A stretch of 64,000 nt of DNA from Stenotrophomonas sp. 169. GTDB taxonomy: Bacteria > Pseudomonadota > Gammaproteobacteria > Xanthomonadales > Xanthomonadaceae. The position numbers were made by a program, and so were the translations under genes. Shown here one piece after another: positions 8,533-17,742 of this stretch; position 1 is the stretch's first letter; each line of letters starts with the position of its first letter. Below the pieces are notes generated by a model. It ran no database searches and was not told the DNA's origin. It worked only from the letters and a program-made list of their open reading frames with translations. Location: NCBI RefSeq assembly GCF_014621775.1, contig NZ_CP061204.1, positions 2,438,501 to 2,502,500 on the forward strand, read 5' to 3'.

Positions 8533-9645
8533 TCAGGCCCGCCGGGGCAGGCGGGCTTCGAACACCACGTCCTGTGCTTCGTTGCGTGCTTCCAGTTCGC
8601 CGCCATGTGCGCGCACGAACTGGTCGGCAATGAACAACCCCAGCCCCAACCCCTTGCTGGCATGGAAGCTGGCCTTGAACGGCTCGAACAGGCGCGGCAG
8701 CAGGCTGTCGCCAATATGCCCGCGATTGCGCACGCGCAGCACGACCTGCGCCGGATCCTCGCCGTCCACCTGCACCTCGACCGGTTCGTTGCCACCGTGC
8801 ACGAGCGCATTGCCGATCAGGTTGGACACCACCTGCGCCAAGCGATCCGGGTCGCCCTGCATGCGCGCATCACCGGACTGCCGCACGTCGATCGCCGCGT
8901 TGGCCTGGCCGCGTTCCACTTCCTGTACCACGGCGGTGACCACGCTTGCGGCGTTGCACGCCGTACGCTCCAGGCGCAGGCCGCCGGAACGGATGCGCGA
9001 GAAATCGAGCAACTGGTCGACCATCCGCGCCATGCGCAGGGTACTGGACTCCAGGTGCCGCAGCGTCTGCTGCGCGCTGGCATCCTGCGGGATGTCCAGC
9101 GACAACTTGTCCGCGCACAACAGGATCGCCGACAGCGGCGTGCGCAGGTCGTGGGTCAGCACGGCCATCATCGTTTCATTGAGCGTCAGCGCGCGCTCCA
9201 GCGCCTCGTTGCGCGATTTCAGCAAGCGCTTCTGCTCGTACAACTCGATGAACACACCGAGCTTGCCGAGGATGATCTGCGGTTCGATCGGCTTGTGCAG
9301 GAAGTCCACCGCACCGCTTTCATAGCCCTTGAACGCACGCACCGGATCCTGCGGCGAGGCAGTGAGGAAGATGATCGGCACATCGCGGCTGCGCGCCGAA
9401 CCCCGCATCAGCTCGGCCAGCGCGAAGCCGTCCATTTCCGGCATCTGCACATCCAGCAGCGCCAAGGCGACATCATGTTCCAGCAACAGCTCCAGCGCCT
9501 CATAGCCGGAGGACGCGCAGAGAATACGCAGTCCATCACGGCGCAACAGCGCTTCCATCGCAACCAGGTTCTGCGGCACGTCATCGACGATCAACACATT
9601 GACCGGCGCTGCGTCTGCTACAGCCACGGGATGAAGCAGGTTCAT
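8533..9645 (-). CDS. Receiver-histidine kinase (REC-HisKA-HATPase) signalling protein
   Basis: 370 residues, soluble. The N-terminal receiver (about residues 15-130) has VNVLIVDD, the phospho-acceptor Asp in LALLDVQMPEMDG and the lysine in DFLHKPI. A short coiled coil leads to the HisKA motif AVLTHDLRTPLSAIL and an ATPase domain with NLIGNALVHG and GLGLGLFIADQF. The ATG at 9645 overlaps the cheB stop by four bases (ATGA), so this is the last gene of the hybrid kinase-cheR-cheB-kinase chain. Having the receiver first suggests it is itself phosphorylated by the upstream hybrid kinase. Confidence 0.88.
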   Translation of the reverse strand: MNLLHPVAVADAAPVNVLIVDDVPQNLVAMEALLRRDGLRILCASSGYEALELLLEHDVALALLDVQMPEMDGFALAELMRGSARSRDVPIIFLTASPQDPVRAFKGYESGAVDFLHKPIEPQIILGKLGVFIELYEQKRLLKSRNEALERALTLNETMMAVLTHDLRTPLSAILLCADKLSLDIPQDASAQQTLRHLESSTLRMARMVDQLLDFSRIRSGGLRLERTACNAASVVTAVVQEVERGQANAAIDVRQSGDARMQGDPDRLAQVVSNLIGNALVHGGNEPVEVQVDGEDPAQVVLRVRNRGHIGDSLLPRLFEPFKASFHASKGLGLGLFIADQFVRAHGGELEARNEAQDVVFEARLPRRA

Positions 9646-10211
9646 TTCAAATCCTTCAGGCATCTGCATATCTCTTCAAGCGTCAGCACCGCATCGGCAC
9701 CGGCACGCTGCAGGGCCGAAGCGGGCATCATCGACGCCTCGGCATCTTCGGGGCATTGCAACCAGGCTTGGCCGCCCGCATCACGCACGGCCGCCACGCC
9801 TTCGCTGCCATCACTGCTGGCTCCCGTCAGCAGGATCGCCAACACATCCTCACCAAACACGGCAGCCGCCGATTCGAACAGCGGGTCGATGGCGGGACGC
9901 GAGAACAACACCGGTGCATCCATCGACAGCGCAATGGACGACGCATCTTCGACCAGCAGATGGTAATCCGGCGGTGCGAAGGTAACCGTCCCCCGCTCCA
10001 GCGGTTGCTTGTCCTCGGCCTCGCGCACGGTCAATGCCGACGACGGATCCAGCAACTCGGCAATCCGGCTGGGCCGATCCCGCGGCAGGTGCAACACCAC
10101 CAGCACCGGACAGCCCAGCGCCGCAGGCAATGCTGCCAGCACCCGCTGCAACGCGGTGACGCCCCCGGCAGAGGCGCCGATCACCAGCAGCCGCGGAAAC
10201 GCAGCGCCCAT
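9642..10211 (-). CDS. CheB-type methylesterase domain protein without receiver
   Basis: 189 residues, consisting only of the CheB catalytic domain. The Ser-His-Asp triad is visible in VIGASAGGVTAL, VLHLPRDRPS and ILLTGASSDGSEG. Classical CheB has an N-terminal receiver; here it is missing, so activity must be controlled otherwise. The frame extends upstream over cheR, but MGAAFPRLLVIGASAGG at 10211 is the family-like start and overlaps the cheR stop (TGATG). With the neighbouring CheR it could reversibly methylate glutamates on a partner, perhaps the hybrid kinase, since no chemoreceptor gene is nearby. Confidence 0.88.
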   Translation of the reverse strand: MGAAFPRLLVIGASAGGVTALQRVLAALPAALGCPVLVVLHLPRDRPSRIAELLDPSSALTVREAEDKQPLERGTVTFAPPDYHLLVEDASSIALSMDAPVLFSRPAIDPLFESAAAVFGEDVLAILLTGASSDGSEGVAAVRDAGGQAWLQCPEDAEASMMPASALQRAGADAVLTLEEICRCLKDLK

Positions 10212-11035
10212 CAGGCCGCCTTCCGGTACAGGCGCTGCTCCCGCGCGCAGGTTTCGAACGCGTTGCCGTGCTCGCCGAACTGCAGCGACTCCTTGCTGCC
10301 CAGCCCAAGGAAGCCGCGGTGTACCAGCGCCTCGCGGAACAGCCCCACGGCGCGATCCTGCAGCGGACGGTTGAAATAGATCAGCACGTTGCGGCACGAG
10401 ACCAGGTGCACTTCGGAGAACACGGTATCGGTGGCCAGGCTGTGATCGGCGAACACCACGTTGCGGCGCAGGCGTCGGTCGAACACCGCGCCGTCGTACC
10501 CGGTGGTGTAGTAATCCGACAGCGAGCTCTGGCCGCCGGCCTGCAGATAGTTGCGGCTGAACTGGGCGATCCGGTCGATACCGTAGGTGCCCGACTCCGC
10601 CGCTGCCAATGCAGAGGGGTTGATGTCGGTCGCGTAGATGATGCTGCGGTCCAACAGCCCCTCTTCCTGCAGCAGGATCGCCAGCGACCACACCTCTTCG
10701 CCGGTACTGCAGCCGGCTACCCACAGCTTGATCGACGGATACGTGCGCAGCACCGGCACCGCCAGCTCGCGCAGCGCCTTGAAGTACGACGGGTCGCGGA
10801 ACATCTCCGACACCTGCACGGTGAAAAACTGCATCGCCTGGGCAAACAGGTCCGGCTCATGCAGCAGGCGGTGCTGCAGGTCAGACAGCCGCTCGCACTC
10901 ATAGCGCTGCATGGCCTGGCGCATGCGCCGCCGCAACGACGACACCGCATAGTTACGGAAATCGTAGTGGTAGCGCTGGTAGATGGCTTCCACCAGCACC
11001 TTCAACTCCAGGTCGAACAGCTCCGCTTCGTTCAT
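10211..11035 (-). CDS. CheR-type protein-glutamate methyltransferase
   Basis: 274 residues. The N-terminal helical domain (LLEAIYQRYHYDFRNYAVSSLRRRM-like region) is followed by a SAM-binding domain with LWVAGCSTGEEVWSLAI, YATDINPSAL and the NVLIYFN motif typical of CheR. It would transfer methyl groups from SAM to glutamates on a signalling protein. The ATG at 11035 overlaps the stop of the hybrid kinase by four bases. It forms a CheR/CheB pair with the next gene, in a kinase operon without a receptor, CheA or CheW. Confidence 0.9.
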   Translation of the reverse strand: MNEAELFDLELKVLVEAIYQRYHYDFRNYAVSSLRRRMRQAMQRYECERLSDLQHRLLHEPDLFAQAMQFFTVQVSEMFRDPSYFKALRELAVPVLRTYPSIKLWVAGCSTGEEVWSLAILLQEEGLLDRSIIYATDINPSALAAAESGTYGIDRIAQFSRNYLQAGGQSSLSDYYTTGYDGAVFDRRLRRNVVFADHSLATDTVFSEVHLVSCRNVLIYFNRPLQDRAVGLFREALVHRGFLGLGSKESLQFGEHGNAFETCAREQRLYRKAA

Positions 11036-14000
11036 TGCCGCGAGCACCACACACGGCACAGCGACACCAGTTTGTCCACGTCGATGGGCTTGGCGATGTA
11101 GTCGTTGGCACCGGCCTGCAGGCAGCGCTCGCGGTCATCGGGCATGGCCTTGGCGGTCAGCGCGATGATCGGCAGGTCCTTGTGCTGGCGCTGGCTGCGG
11201 ATCTCGCGCATGGCGGTCAACCCATCCATTTCCGGCATCATGATGTCCATCAGCACCAGGTCCACTTCCATGGTCGCCAGCCGGTCCACGGCCTCGCGAC
11301 CGTTGCGTGCGATCTCCAGCTTCACCCCCAACGGCTCCAGCACGCTGGACAGGGCGAAGATGTTGCGGACATCGTCCTCGGCCAGCAGTACGGTGCGGCC
11401 ATCCAGCACCGAATCGCGGCGACGCGCCTCGCGCAGCAGGCGCTGCTGGTCGGTGGGCAGGTTGGCCTCCACGCTGTGCAGGAACAGGGTCACTTCGTCG
11501 AGCAGGCGCTCCGGCGAACGAGCCCCCTTGATGATGATGCTCTTGGAGTAGCGGCGCAGGCGCTGTTCTTCTTCGCGCCCCAACGCGCGGCCGGTGTACA
11601 CGATGACCGGCGGGAAGCCGACGTCCTCGCTCTTGGCCATGTACTCCAGCAGGTCGTAGCCACTGCCGTCGGGCAGGGCCAGGTCGGTCACCATGCAGTC
11701 GAAGGTCGCACTGCTCAGCTGCTGCACTGCCTCGGCGATGGTGCCGACAGCGGTGATCTGCAGCTGTTCGCGGCCCAGCAGCAGTTCAAGGTTGCCACGC
11801 AGTTCGGTGTCGTCCTCGACAATCAGCAGACGGCGCACGTCTCGCTGACTGGTCTTTTCCAACTGCTGGATGGCTTCCACCAGGCGCTCGCGGGTGGCCG
11901 GCTTGATCACATAGCCGATAGCGCCCAGCTCCATCGCCAGTTGGCTGCGCTCCATGCCCGACACCACGTGCACGGGAATGTGGCGGGTCAACGGATCGCG
12001 CTTCAGGCGCTCCAGCACGCTCAGCCCGGACACATCGGGCAGGCCGATGTCCAGCAGCACGCCACTCGGGCGCAGCTCGCGCGCCATCGTCAGGGCCTCC
12101 TCGGCCGTGGTGGCGACCACGCAGTCGAAGTCCAGTTCACGCGCAAGCGTCACCAGCGCCTCGGCGAAGGTGGCGTCATCTTCCACGGCCAGGATCAGCC
12201 GCTCGCTGCGCAGGGAACCGGCACGCTGGTTCGCCGCCGCCTGCCACGCCACCAGTGACGGCGACGCGGACACCGCTGCGGCTTCACTGCGCGCCTGAAC
12301 CGGGATGGTGGCCGGCGCCGCTGCAGGCACACGAGGGCTGGCAGGCGTCGATGTGGCGTGCGCGCTGCCCATCGTCGGTGGCGCGTCGGCCTGCTCGGGC
12401 GAGCCGCTCAACGGCAATTCCAACGAGAACGTGCTGCCACGGCCCAGCTCGCTTTGCACCCGGATGTCGCCGCCCATGCGGGTGGCGAGGTCGCGCGAAA
12501 TCGAAAGCCCAAGGCCAGTGCCGCCATAGCGGCGACGCGTGCTGCCGTCGGCCTGGCGGAACGCTTCGAATACGGCGTCCAGTTGTTCGGCGGCGATGCC
12601 GATACCGCTGTCGCGCACCACGAAACGCACCCGATCAGGGGCCACGGCCTGCACCTGCAGGCTGACCGTGCCGTGTTCGGTGAACTTGACCGCGTTGGCC
12701 AGCAGGTTCTTCAGGATCTGCTGCAGGCGCTGGCTGTCTGCGGTGAACTGGCTGGGCGCACCGGCATCGGCCACGATCTCCAGTGCCAGCCCTTTCTCGC
12801 GCGCCAGCGGCTCGAACGTCTCGCGCAGGCGCTGCAGCGCGCCGTCGACCACCACCACCTCATCGGACAGTTCCACGTGGCCGGCTTCGATGCGGGCCAG
12901 GTCCAGGATGTCGTTGATCAACGACAGCAGGTCATTGTTCGACGACAGGATGGCCTGCGCGTACTTGACCTGCTCATCGCTCAACGTGCCGTCGCGGTTG
13001 TCGGACAGCAGCTTGGCCAGGATCAACGAACTGTTCAGCGGCGTCCGCAGCTCGTGCGACATGTTGGCCAGGAACTCGGACTTGTAGCGCGAGGCGGCAG
13101 ACAGCTCGTTGGAGTTGCGCACCAGCGCAGCCTGCGCGATCAGCAGCGCCTGCTTCTGCCCTTCCAGCTCGTGCGTGCGCTCTTCCAGCTGCACGTTGGT
13201 CTGTTCCATTTCCGCCTGCTGCTGCTCCAGGTTGGTCTGGGAGTGCAGCAGGCTGCGGCTCTGCTCTTCCAGCTCTTCGTTGGACACGCGCAGTTCTTCC
13301 TGCTGTGCCTGCAACTCTTCACCCTGGCGCTGCGATTCCTCCAGCAGCTCGGCCAACCTTGCGCGCAGCACGGCCGCGCGCAGTGCGATGCCGATGGTGT
13401 CGGCGCAGCGCTCCAGCAGCACGCGGTCGAGGTGCGGAACGCGCCCCGGACGGATGCGACCCAGCTCGACCACGCCAACGATCACATCGTCGCTGAGGAT
13501 CGGCGCCAGCAGGCGCTCACGCAGGGGGGTGTCGCCCAGGCTGGAACTGATCTTCAGCACGCTGCCCTCCACCTCGCGCAGGTGACGGACCTTGCCCTCG
13601 CGGACCACCTGCCCCAGCTGGCCCTCGGCCAGTCCCAGCGACTGCGGTATGCCGCCTGGCAGCGCCACGCCGCCGGTCAACAGCAACTGGTGGTTTTCAA
13701 TGCGATACATGACGGCGGTCTGCGCGTTCAGCTGCTCGGCCAGCGTGGTCATGGCCGCCTCGGCGATCTTTTCCGGGCCGAGGTCACCGCGCAGGCTCAT
13801 CGCCACCACGTTTTCACTCTCCTGCAGCCAGAGTGCTTCGGAGGCTTCGCGGCGGGCCTGGATTGCGCGGTTGACGATCAGCGCGATCATCAGGAAGGCG
13901 AAGCCGCCAATGGTGCGGTTGACGAACGAGAAAGCTGAATTGGTGCTCGCCGGTGCGATGTTGTAGCCCACCGCGAGGAAGATGCAGGCGGCCACAGCCA

Positions 14001-14175
14001 CCAGCAGCGGCAACCCCGCATGGCGCTGGAACACCGTCACGCCAATGGCCAGGAAATAGGCCAACCAGACCGCATATCCAAGCGGGACAACCAGTTCAAG
14101 CGCCGCGGTAGAGGCCAACAAAGCGGCAGACAGCCCCCACACCCAGGGGTCGCGCGTGCTTGAAGCAGAGGTCAT
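11032..14175 (-). CDS. Membrane hybrid histidine kinase with GAF, coiled coil and three receivers
   Basis: 1047 residues. Four to five N-terminal membrane helices (about residues 10-110) lead to a GAF-like domain (about 130-280). A long Gln/Glu-rich coiled coil follows (about 285-380), then HisKA with FLANMSHELRTPLNS, an ATPase domain (NAVKFTEHGTVSL, GTGLGLSISRDL) and three receivers with LLDIGLPDVSG, VTDLALPDGSG and LMDIMMPEMDG. The start MTSASSTRDPW at 14175 is chosen because hydrophobic segments begin directly after it; a GTG at 14247 with AGGTGG upstream would add 24 residues and is a real alternative. It heads the leftward operon with cheR, cheB and a receiver-kinase. The signal is unknown. 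Confidence 0.88.
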   Translation of the reverse strand: MTSASSTRDPWVWGLSAALLASTAALELVVPLGYAVWLAYFLAIGVTVFQRHAGLPLLVAVAACIFLAVGYNIAPASTNSAFSFVNRTIGGFAFLMIALIVNRAIQARREASEALWLQESENVVAMSLRGDLGPEKIAEAAMTTLAEQLNAQTAVMYRIENHQLLLTGGVALPGGIPQSLGLAEGQLGQVVREGKVRHLREVEGSVLKISSSLGDTPLRERLLAPILSDDVIVGVVELGRIRPGRVPHLDRVLLERCADTIGIALRAAVLRARLAELLEESQRQGEELQAQQEELRVSNEELEEQSRSLLHSQTNLEQQQAEMEQTNVQLEERTHELEGQKQALLIAQAALVRNSNELSAASRYKSEFLANMSHELRTPLNSSLILAKLLSDNRDGTLSDEQVKYAQAILSSNNDLLSLINDILDLARIEAGHVELSDEVVVVDGALQRLRETFEPLAREKGLALEIVADAGAPSQFTADSQRLQQILKNLLANAVKFTEHGTVSLQVQAVAPDRVRFVVRDSGIGIAAEQLDAVFEAFRQADGSTRRRYGGTGLGLSISRDLATRMGGDIRVQSELGRGSTFSLELPLSGSPEQADAPPTMGSAHATSTPASPRVPAAAPATIPVQARSEAAAVSASPSLVAWQAAANQRAGSLRSERLILAVEDDATFAEALVTLARELDFDCVVATTAEEALTMARELRPSGVLLDIGLPDVSGLSVLERLKRDPLTRHIPVHVVSGMERSQLAMELGAIGYVIKPATRERLVEAIQQLEKTSQRDVRRLLIVEDDTELRGNLELLLGREQLQITAVGTIAEAVQQLSSATFDCMVTDLALPDGSGYDLLEYMAKSEDVGFPPVIVYTGRALGREEEQRLRRYSKSIIIKGARSPERLLDEVTLFLHSVEANLPTDQQRLLREARRRDSVLDGRTVLLAEDDVRNIFALSSVLEPLGVKLEIARNGREAVDRLATMEVDLVLMDIMMPEMDGLTAMREIRSQRQHKDLPIIALTAKAMPDDRERCLQAGANDYIAKPIDVDKLVSLCRVWCSRQ

Positions 14176-14215
14176 GGAGTGAGATCCCGGCACAAAGAAG
14201 TGAGATGGTAACTGA

Positions 14216-15478
14216 ATGACCGTCGTTTCCTGCACGACTTTCGGCACGCGCCCACCTACACAGATCCTTCACACTATCGCTTCTAGCTTCACCGGCCTCA
14301 GGGGTCTTCAGCGCAGTCTCGTGGTAAACGCCGTCACCAAGCTCACCTCACAGACAGAGTCCAGCCAACAGTTGAAGCTTCTCATCGAGAGCGTCACTGA
14401 TCACGCCCTGTACCTGCTCGACACGGATGGCCTGGTATGCAGCTGGAACCCGGGGGCGGAGCGGATCAAGGGATACCCGGCCGATGACGTCATCGGTACG
14501 CATTTCAGTCGCTTCCACTGCCCCACTGACCGCGATGCGGGCGAGCCGGGCCGTTCCTTGGATATTGCCGCGCGCGAAGGACGCTACGCCGGCGAAGGCT
14601 GGCGGCTTCGCAGTGATGGCAGCCGGTTCCGGGCGAGCGTGGTCATCGAGCCGGTATTTGAATCCGAGGTGCTGGTGGGCTTCGTCAAGGTCACCCGCGA
14701 CATCACCGAAAGCTACCAGGCCCAGGTACTGCTGCGTGACGCGCAGCGGGCGCTGGCCAGCACCCAGCAGTTCGAGAAAGTCAGTCAGCTCAGCCGCGGC
14801 CTGGCGCACGAGTTCAACAACCTCCTGACCACCATCCACAACGCCCTGGATCTCATCGCGCTGCGCTGTGACAAAGACGACACGACCGAACGGCTGATCG
14901 GCAACGCGCAGGCGGCGGCCGACCGCGGCGCCCTGCTGACCCGCCAATTGCTTGCGTTCGGCGCCGGCCAGACCCTGGTGCGGGAGCGTGTGTCCACGGC
15001 CGATTGGCTGCAGCCTGCGCTGGCCGCCCTGCAGCAGCGCTGCCTGGCCAAACACACGCTGCAATTGCAGGTTACCCGGGTACTGCCCGACGTGCTGCTG
15101 GACCCCTCGCAGCTGGAGGCGGCCCTGTTCAATCTGGTGGGCAATGCCTGCGACGCAATGCCGGAGGGTGGGCATATCTGTATCATCGGCGACCTGGAGC
15201 GCCGGTTGGACCCGCAGGCCGACACCCCGACCTACCGTGATTTCGTCGCCATCCGGGTCCAGGATGAAGGCCATGGCATGGCGCCGGATATCGCAGCACG
15301 GGCCAGCGAACCGTTTTTCACGACCAAGGACATCGGCCAAGGCAGCGGGTTGGGCCTGAGCCAGGTGTTCGGATTCATTACCCAATGCGGCGGATTCGTC
15401 GACGTGTCGAGCACCGAAGGTGGTGGTACGACGGTCAGCCTGCTGCTGCCTGCCCTGGAGGTTCCCGCCAATGACTGA
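14216..15478 (+). CDS. PAS sensor histidine kinase (NtrB-like)
   Basis: 420 residues. A PAS domain (about residues 50-165: ITDHALYLLDTDGLVCSWN-like start, GYPADDVIG, GFVKVTRDITE) is followed by an H-box LAHEFNNLLTTIHNALDLI and an ATPase domain with NLVGNACDAMPEGG and GLGLSQVFGFITQCGG. No membrane segment is seen, so it is cytoplasmic. The start is uncertain: the first 35 residues are not family-like and GTG at 14321 is an alternative. It is divergent from the large hybrid kinase and overlaps the following response regulator by eight bases, its obvious partner. Confidence 0.85.
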   Translation: MTVVSCTTFGTRPPTQILHTIASSFTGLRGLQRSLVVNAVTKLTSQTESSQQLKLLIESVTDHALYLLDTDGLVCSWNPGAERIKGYPADDVIGTHFSRFHCPTDRDAGEPGRSLDIAAREGRYAGEGWRLRSDGSRFRASVVIEPVFESEVLVGFVKVTRDITESYQAQVLLRDAQRALASTQQFEKVSQLSRGLAHEFNNLLTTIHNALDLIALRCDKDDTTERLIGNAQAAADRGALLTRQLLAFGAGQTLVRERVSTADWLQPALAALQQRCLAKHTLQLQVTRVLPDVLLDPSQLEAALFNLVGNACDAMPEGGHICIIGDLERRLDPQADTPTYRDFVAIRVQDEGHGMAPDIAARASEPFFTTKDIGQGSGLGLSQVFGFITQCGGFVDVSSTEGGGTTVSLLLPALEVPAND

Positions 15479-15827
15479 CCCCATCCGCGTACTCATGGTC
15501 GAAGACCAGGAAGATCTGCGCGACATGATCGGGCTGGCCCTGCAGGACATGGGCATCGCCGTAGACACCACCGCAGACGGCCACGAGGCCGTGGCGATGA
15601 TGGAAAGCGAACGCGAGTACGACGTGGTATTCAGCGATGTCAGCATGCCCAATGGCATGTCCGGCATCGAACTGAGCGAGCACGTCGCCCGCGCCCAGCC
15701 CGGTGCCCGCATGATCCTGTCATCCGGCTACGCCCGCTCGCAGCTGCCGCCCCTGCCCGGCCACGTCGAGTTCCTGCCCAAACCCTACCGCCTGCGCCAG
15801 CTGCTGGAACTGCTCAGCCCGCGCTGA
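15471..15827 (+). CDS. Single-domain response regulator
   Basis: 118 residues, a lone CheY-like receiver. The acidic pocket is in VLMVEDQEDL, the phospho-acceptor Asp in VVFSDVSMPNG, the switch threonine position is replaced by serine in MILSSGYARS, and the lysine is in FLPKPYRL. There is no output domain. The ATG lies inside the end of the upstream kinase (eight-base overlap), so the two are translated together. It may pass phosphate to another protein or act as a phosphate sink. Confidence 0.9.
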   Translation: MTDPIRVLMVEDQEDLRDMIGLALQDMGIAVDTTADGHEAVAMMESEREYDVVFSDVSMPNGMSGIELSEHVARAQPGARMILSSGYARSQLPPLPGHVEFLPKPYRLRQLLELLSPR

Positions 15828-15859
15828 AAGCGGTGGTAGCGTTGAGGGGTGGGGCAACC

Positions 15860-15955
15860 GGGTAGAGCCGACTTCAGTCGGCTGTATTTGACCCCAGCCG
15901 ACTGAAGTCGGCTCTACCCGGCCCCGTCGAACCCAGCCGACCGAAGTCGGCCCTA
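15860..15955. repeat. SMAG-type REP pair plus a third copy
   Basis: Two inverted GTAGAGCCGAC-TTCA-GTCGGCT hairpins face each other (15860-15883 and 15896-15918). A third diverged copy (15934-15955) follows. This is a second sequence subfamily, different from the GCGCCGAG type at 1436. The foot of the last copy supplies the stop codon of the marC gene. Confidence 0.85.
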
Positions 15956-16624
15956 CGTTGCGCTCAGATCCAGCCAGCCTGACCACACCAGCTGGATGCC
16001 GATGCACAACAGCACGAAGGCCACCAGTTGCTGCATCACCACCGCGCCGGAGGGCCCCAGGCGCGTGACCACCACGATCGAGTTGCGCAGGATCAGGTAG
16101 ATCACCACCGCCACCATCAGCGCCCCGCCGACCGCAACGATCGCGCCCGACAGGAAGTGCAGCGGGTGTAGCGGGTTCATCGATTCACCGTGTGCGCCCA
16201 GGGTGATGCAGGCGGAAATCACACCCGGACCGGTGGTCAACGGAAACGTGAGCGGATAGAAACTGCGCTGCATCAACTGGTCATCCGCAATGCCCGCAGC
16301 CTCAGTCTCATGCGCGGTCGGCGACGTATCGGGGCGGGGCGCCAGCATCCGCCATGCACTCGCCGCGACCAGCAGCCCACCACCAAAGCGCACCACCGCC
16401 AGCGAAATGCCGAAAACGGTCAGCACGTAGGTGCCGACCAGCATCGAGGCGATGATCACCCATGCCACGTTCATCCCGATCTGCCGTGCAAGCAGGCGCG
16501 CAAGTCCGTGCTTGTTGCCGACGGACGAAACGAAAATCGAGGCGATGCTCAGCGGGTTGATGATCGGCAGCAGGGTCACCGGGACCAGCGCCATTTCCTT
16601 CAACAGGGCGATCATGTATTCCAT
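15953..16624 (-). CDS. MarC-family integral membrane protein
   Basis: 223 residues with six predicted membrane helices: VTLLPIINPLSIASIF, NVAWVIIASMLVGTYVLTVFG, VVRFGGGLLVAASAW, PLTTGPGVISACITLG, GAIVAVGGALMVAVVIYLIL and QQLVAFVLLCIGIQLVWSG. The NPLSIASIF and PLTTGPGVI stretches are the family repeats. MarC proteins have no settled function; an amino-acid or small-molecule exporter role is possible. The ATG at 16624 has GGAG upstream; the longer frame would add a polar non-family extension. The TAG stop comes from the GTAG foot of a REP element. Confidence 0.88.
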   Translation of the reverse strand: MEYMIALLKEMALVPVTLLPIINPLSIASIFVSSVGNKHGLARLLARQIGMNVAWVIIASMLVGTYVLTVFGISLAVVRFGGGLLVAASAWRMLAPRPDTSPTAHETEAAGIADDQLMQRSFYPLTFPLTTGPGVISACITLGAHGESMNPLHPLHFLSGAIVAVGGALMVAVVIYLILRNSIVVVTRLGPSGAVVMQQLVAFVLLCIGIQLVWSGWLDLSAT

Positions 16625-16728
16625 GTCAGCTCCACGCCAGCGGGTCATTGCCCGCCAATGAAGAGGGGCCGCCCTGTCGCACCAAGCCAGGCTCGGCGGA
16701 CACAGCGGCCCCATGCAGTGCCGTCAGA

Positions 16729-17415
16729 TCAGAAGGCGTAACGGCCGCCGAGGTAGATTTCGCTCGACACCAGGTTGGCGCTCATCTTTTCGTCCTGCAG
16801 CGAACGCGCGTTCGGGAACGCATTCCAGCCACTCTCGGTACGGCCCATGTCGACGTAGCGGTAGCCCAGGTCGAGGGTCAGCTTATCGATCGGGGAATAC
16901 GCCACACCGGCGCCCAGCGACCACGACAGGTTGTCCTGGCGGCCGACGTTGTACCGGCGCGCAACCGTGCCCTGCCAGCCATCAGACTTCAGGCGGGCGA
17001 TACCGATGCCGACCGAACCGTACAGCGACACCTGGTCGGTGATGGCGAAATCGCGGTACACATTGGCCATCAGGCGCTGTGCCTCGATGTAATGCACGTT
17101 GTTGCTGAGCGGGAAGGTGGTCGACCCACTGGTGAACGTGTCGGTCTTCGGCAGGGTGTATTCACCCTCCACGCGCCATCCGTTGTTGTACTTGTAGCCC
17201 AGCGCAAACGAGCCGGTGGTGAACTTGTCGTCCTGCTTGCCCGGCACGAACGCGCCGATACCCGGACGGGCGCTGTCGGCCATCTCACGCGCCTTGTGCT
17301 CGGCTGCCACGACACGGCCGGCGACATAATAGCTGCCGTCATCAGCGAAGGCGGAGGCGGACTGCATGCCGGCGAGGGCCAGCAGCGAAAGCGAAACAAC
17401 TTTGATCGAGGACAT
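16729..17415 (-). CDS. Outer-membrane beta-barrel protein
   Basis: 228 residues. A signal peptide with cleavage near SASAFA (about residue 24) is followed by alternating beta-strands and a final YLGGRYAF ending in phenylalanine, the usual barrel-insertion signal. Strand-like repeats include FALGYKYNNGWRVEGEYTL, SLYGSVGIGIARLKSD and LTLDLGYRYVDMG. It resembles the eight-stranded OmpA/OmpW-size barrel families. Its ligand is unknown. It stands alone, with the divergent region upstream holding a small ORF. Confidence 0.85.
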   Translation of the reverse strand: MSSIKVVSLSLLALAGMQSASAFADDGSYYVAGRVVAAEHKAREMADSARPGIGAFVPGKQDDKFTTGSFALGYKYNNGWRVEGEYTLPKTDTFTSGSTTFPLSNNVHYIEAQRLMANVYRDFAITDQVSLYGSVGIGIARLKSDGWQGTVARRYNVGRQDNLSWSLGAGVAYSPIDKLTLDLGYRYVDMGRTESGWNAFPNARSLQDEKMSANLVSSEIYLGGRYAF

Positions 17416-17562
17416 GAGGGTTTCTCATTGGATGACCCGGCACCGCAGGCGCCGAGGCAGCAGAAAGAGGCGTAATTGCCTTGGCACAAAGTAGGCGGGC
17501 GCTCCGCTCTGTCCTATAGGACGGGGCTGGAATCGCGCGCGGTAAGCGTCAGGCCGCACCGA

Positions 17563-17742
17563 TCAGTCGCTGTCCGCCGCGGTTGCACTGCGCAGCCGCG
17601 ACTTGCGCCATCCGCCATGAGAACGCACCTGGCCGCTGTCGCCGGTGATCACGTAACGCGCGGCGCAGGACACGGCAACAAGCACACCGACATGCCAGCT
17701 GCGCAGCTTGGCGTACGCATAGCGAAAGCGTCTCAGGCGCAT
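17563..17742 (-). CDS. Possible small membrane protein
   Basis: 59 residues starting MRLRRFRYAYAKLRSW, with one hydrophobic stretch (VGVLVAVSCAARYVITG) and a basic tail. The ATG has a strong GGAGG eight bases upstream, the main reason to list it. It lies in an otherwise unexplained gap between the barrel protein and the GAF kinase. I do not recognise a family. Confidence 0.45.
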   Translation of the reverse strand: MRLRRFRYAYAKLRSWHVGVLVAVSCAARYVITGDSGQVRSHGGWRKSRLRSATAADSD

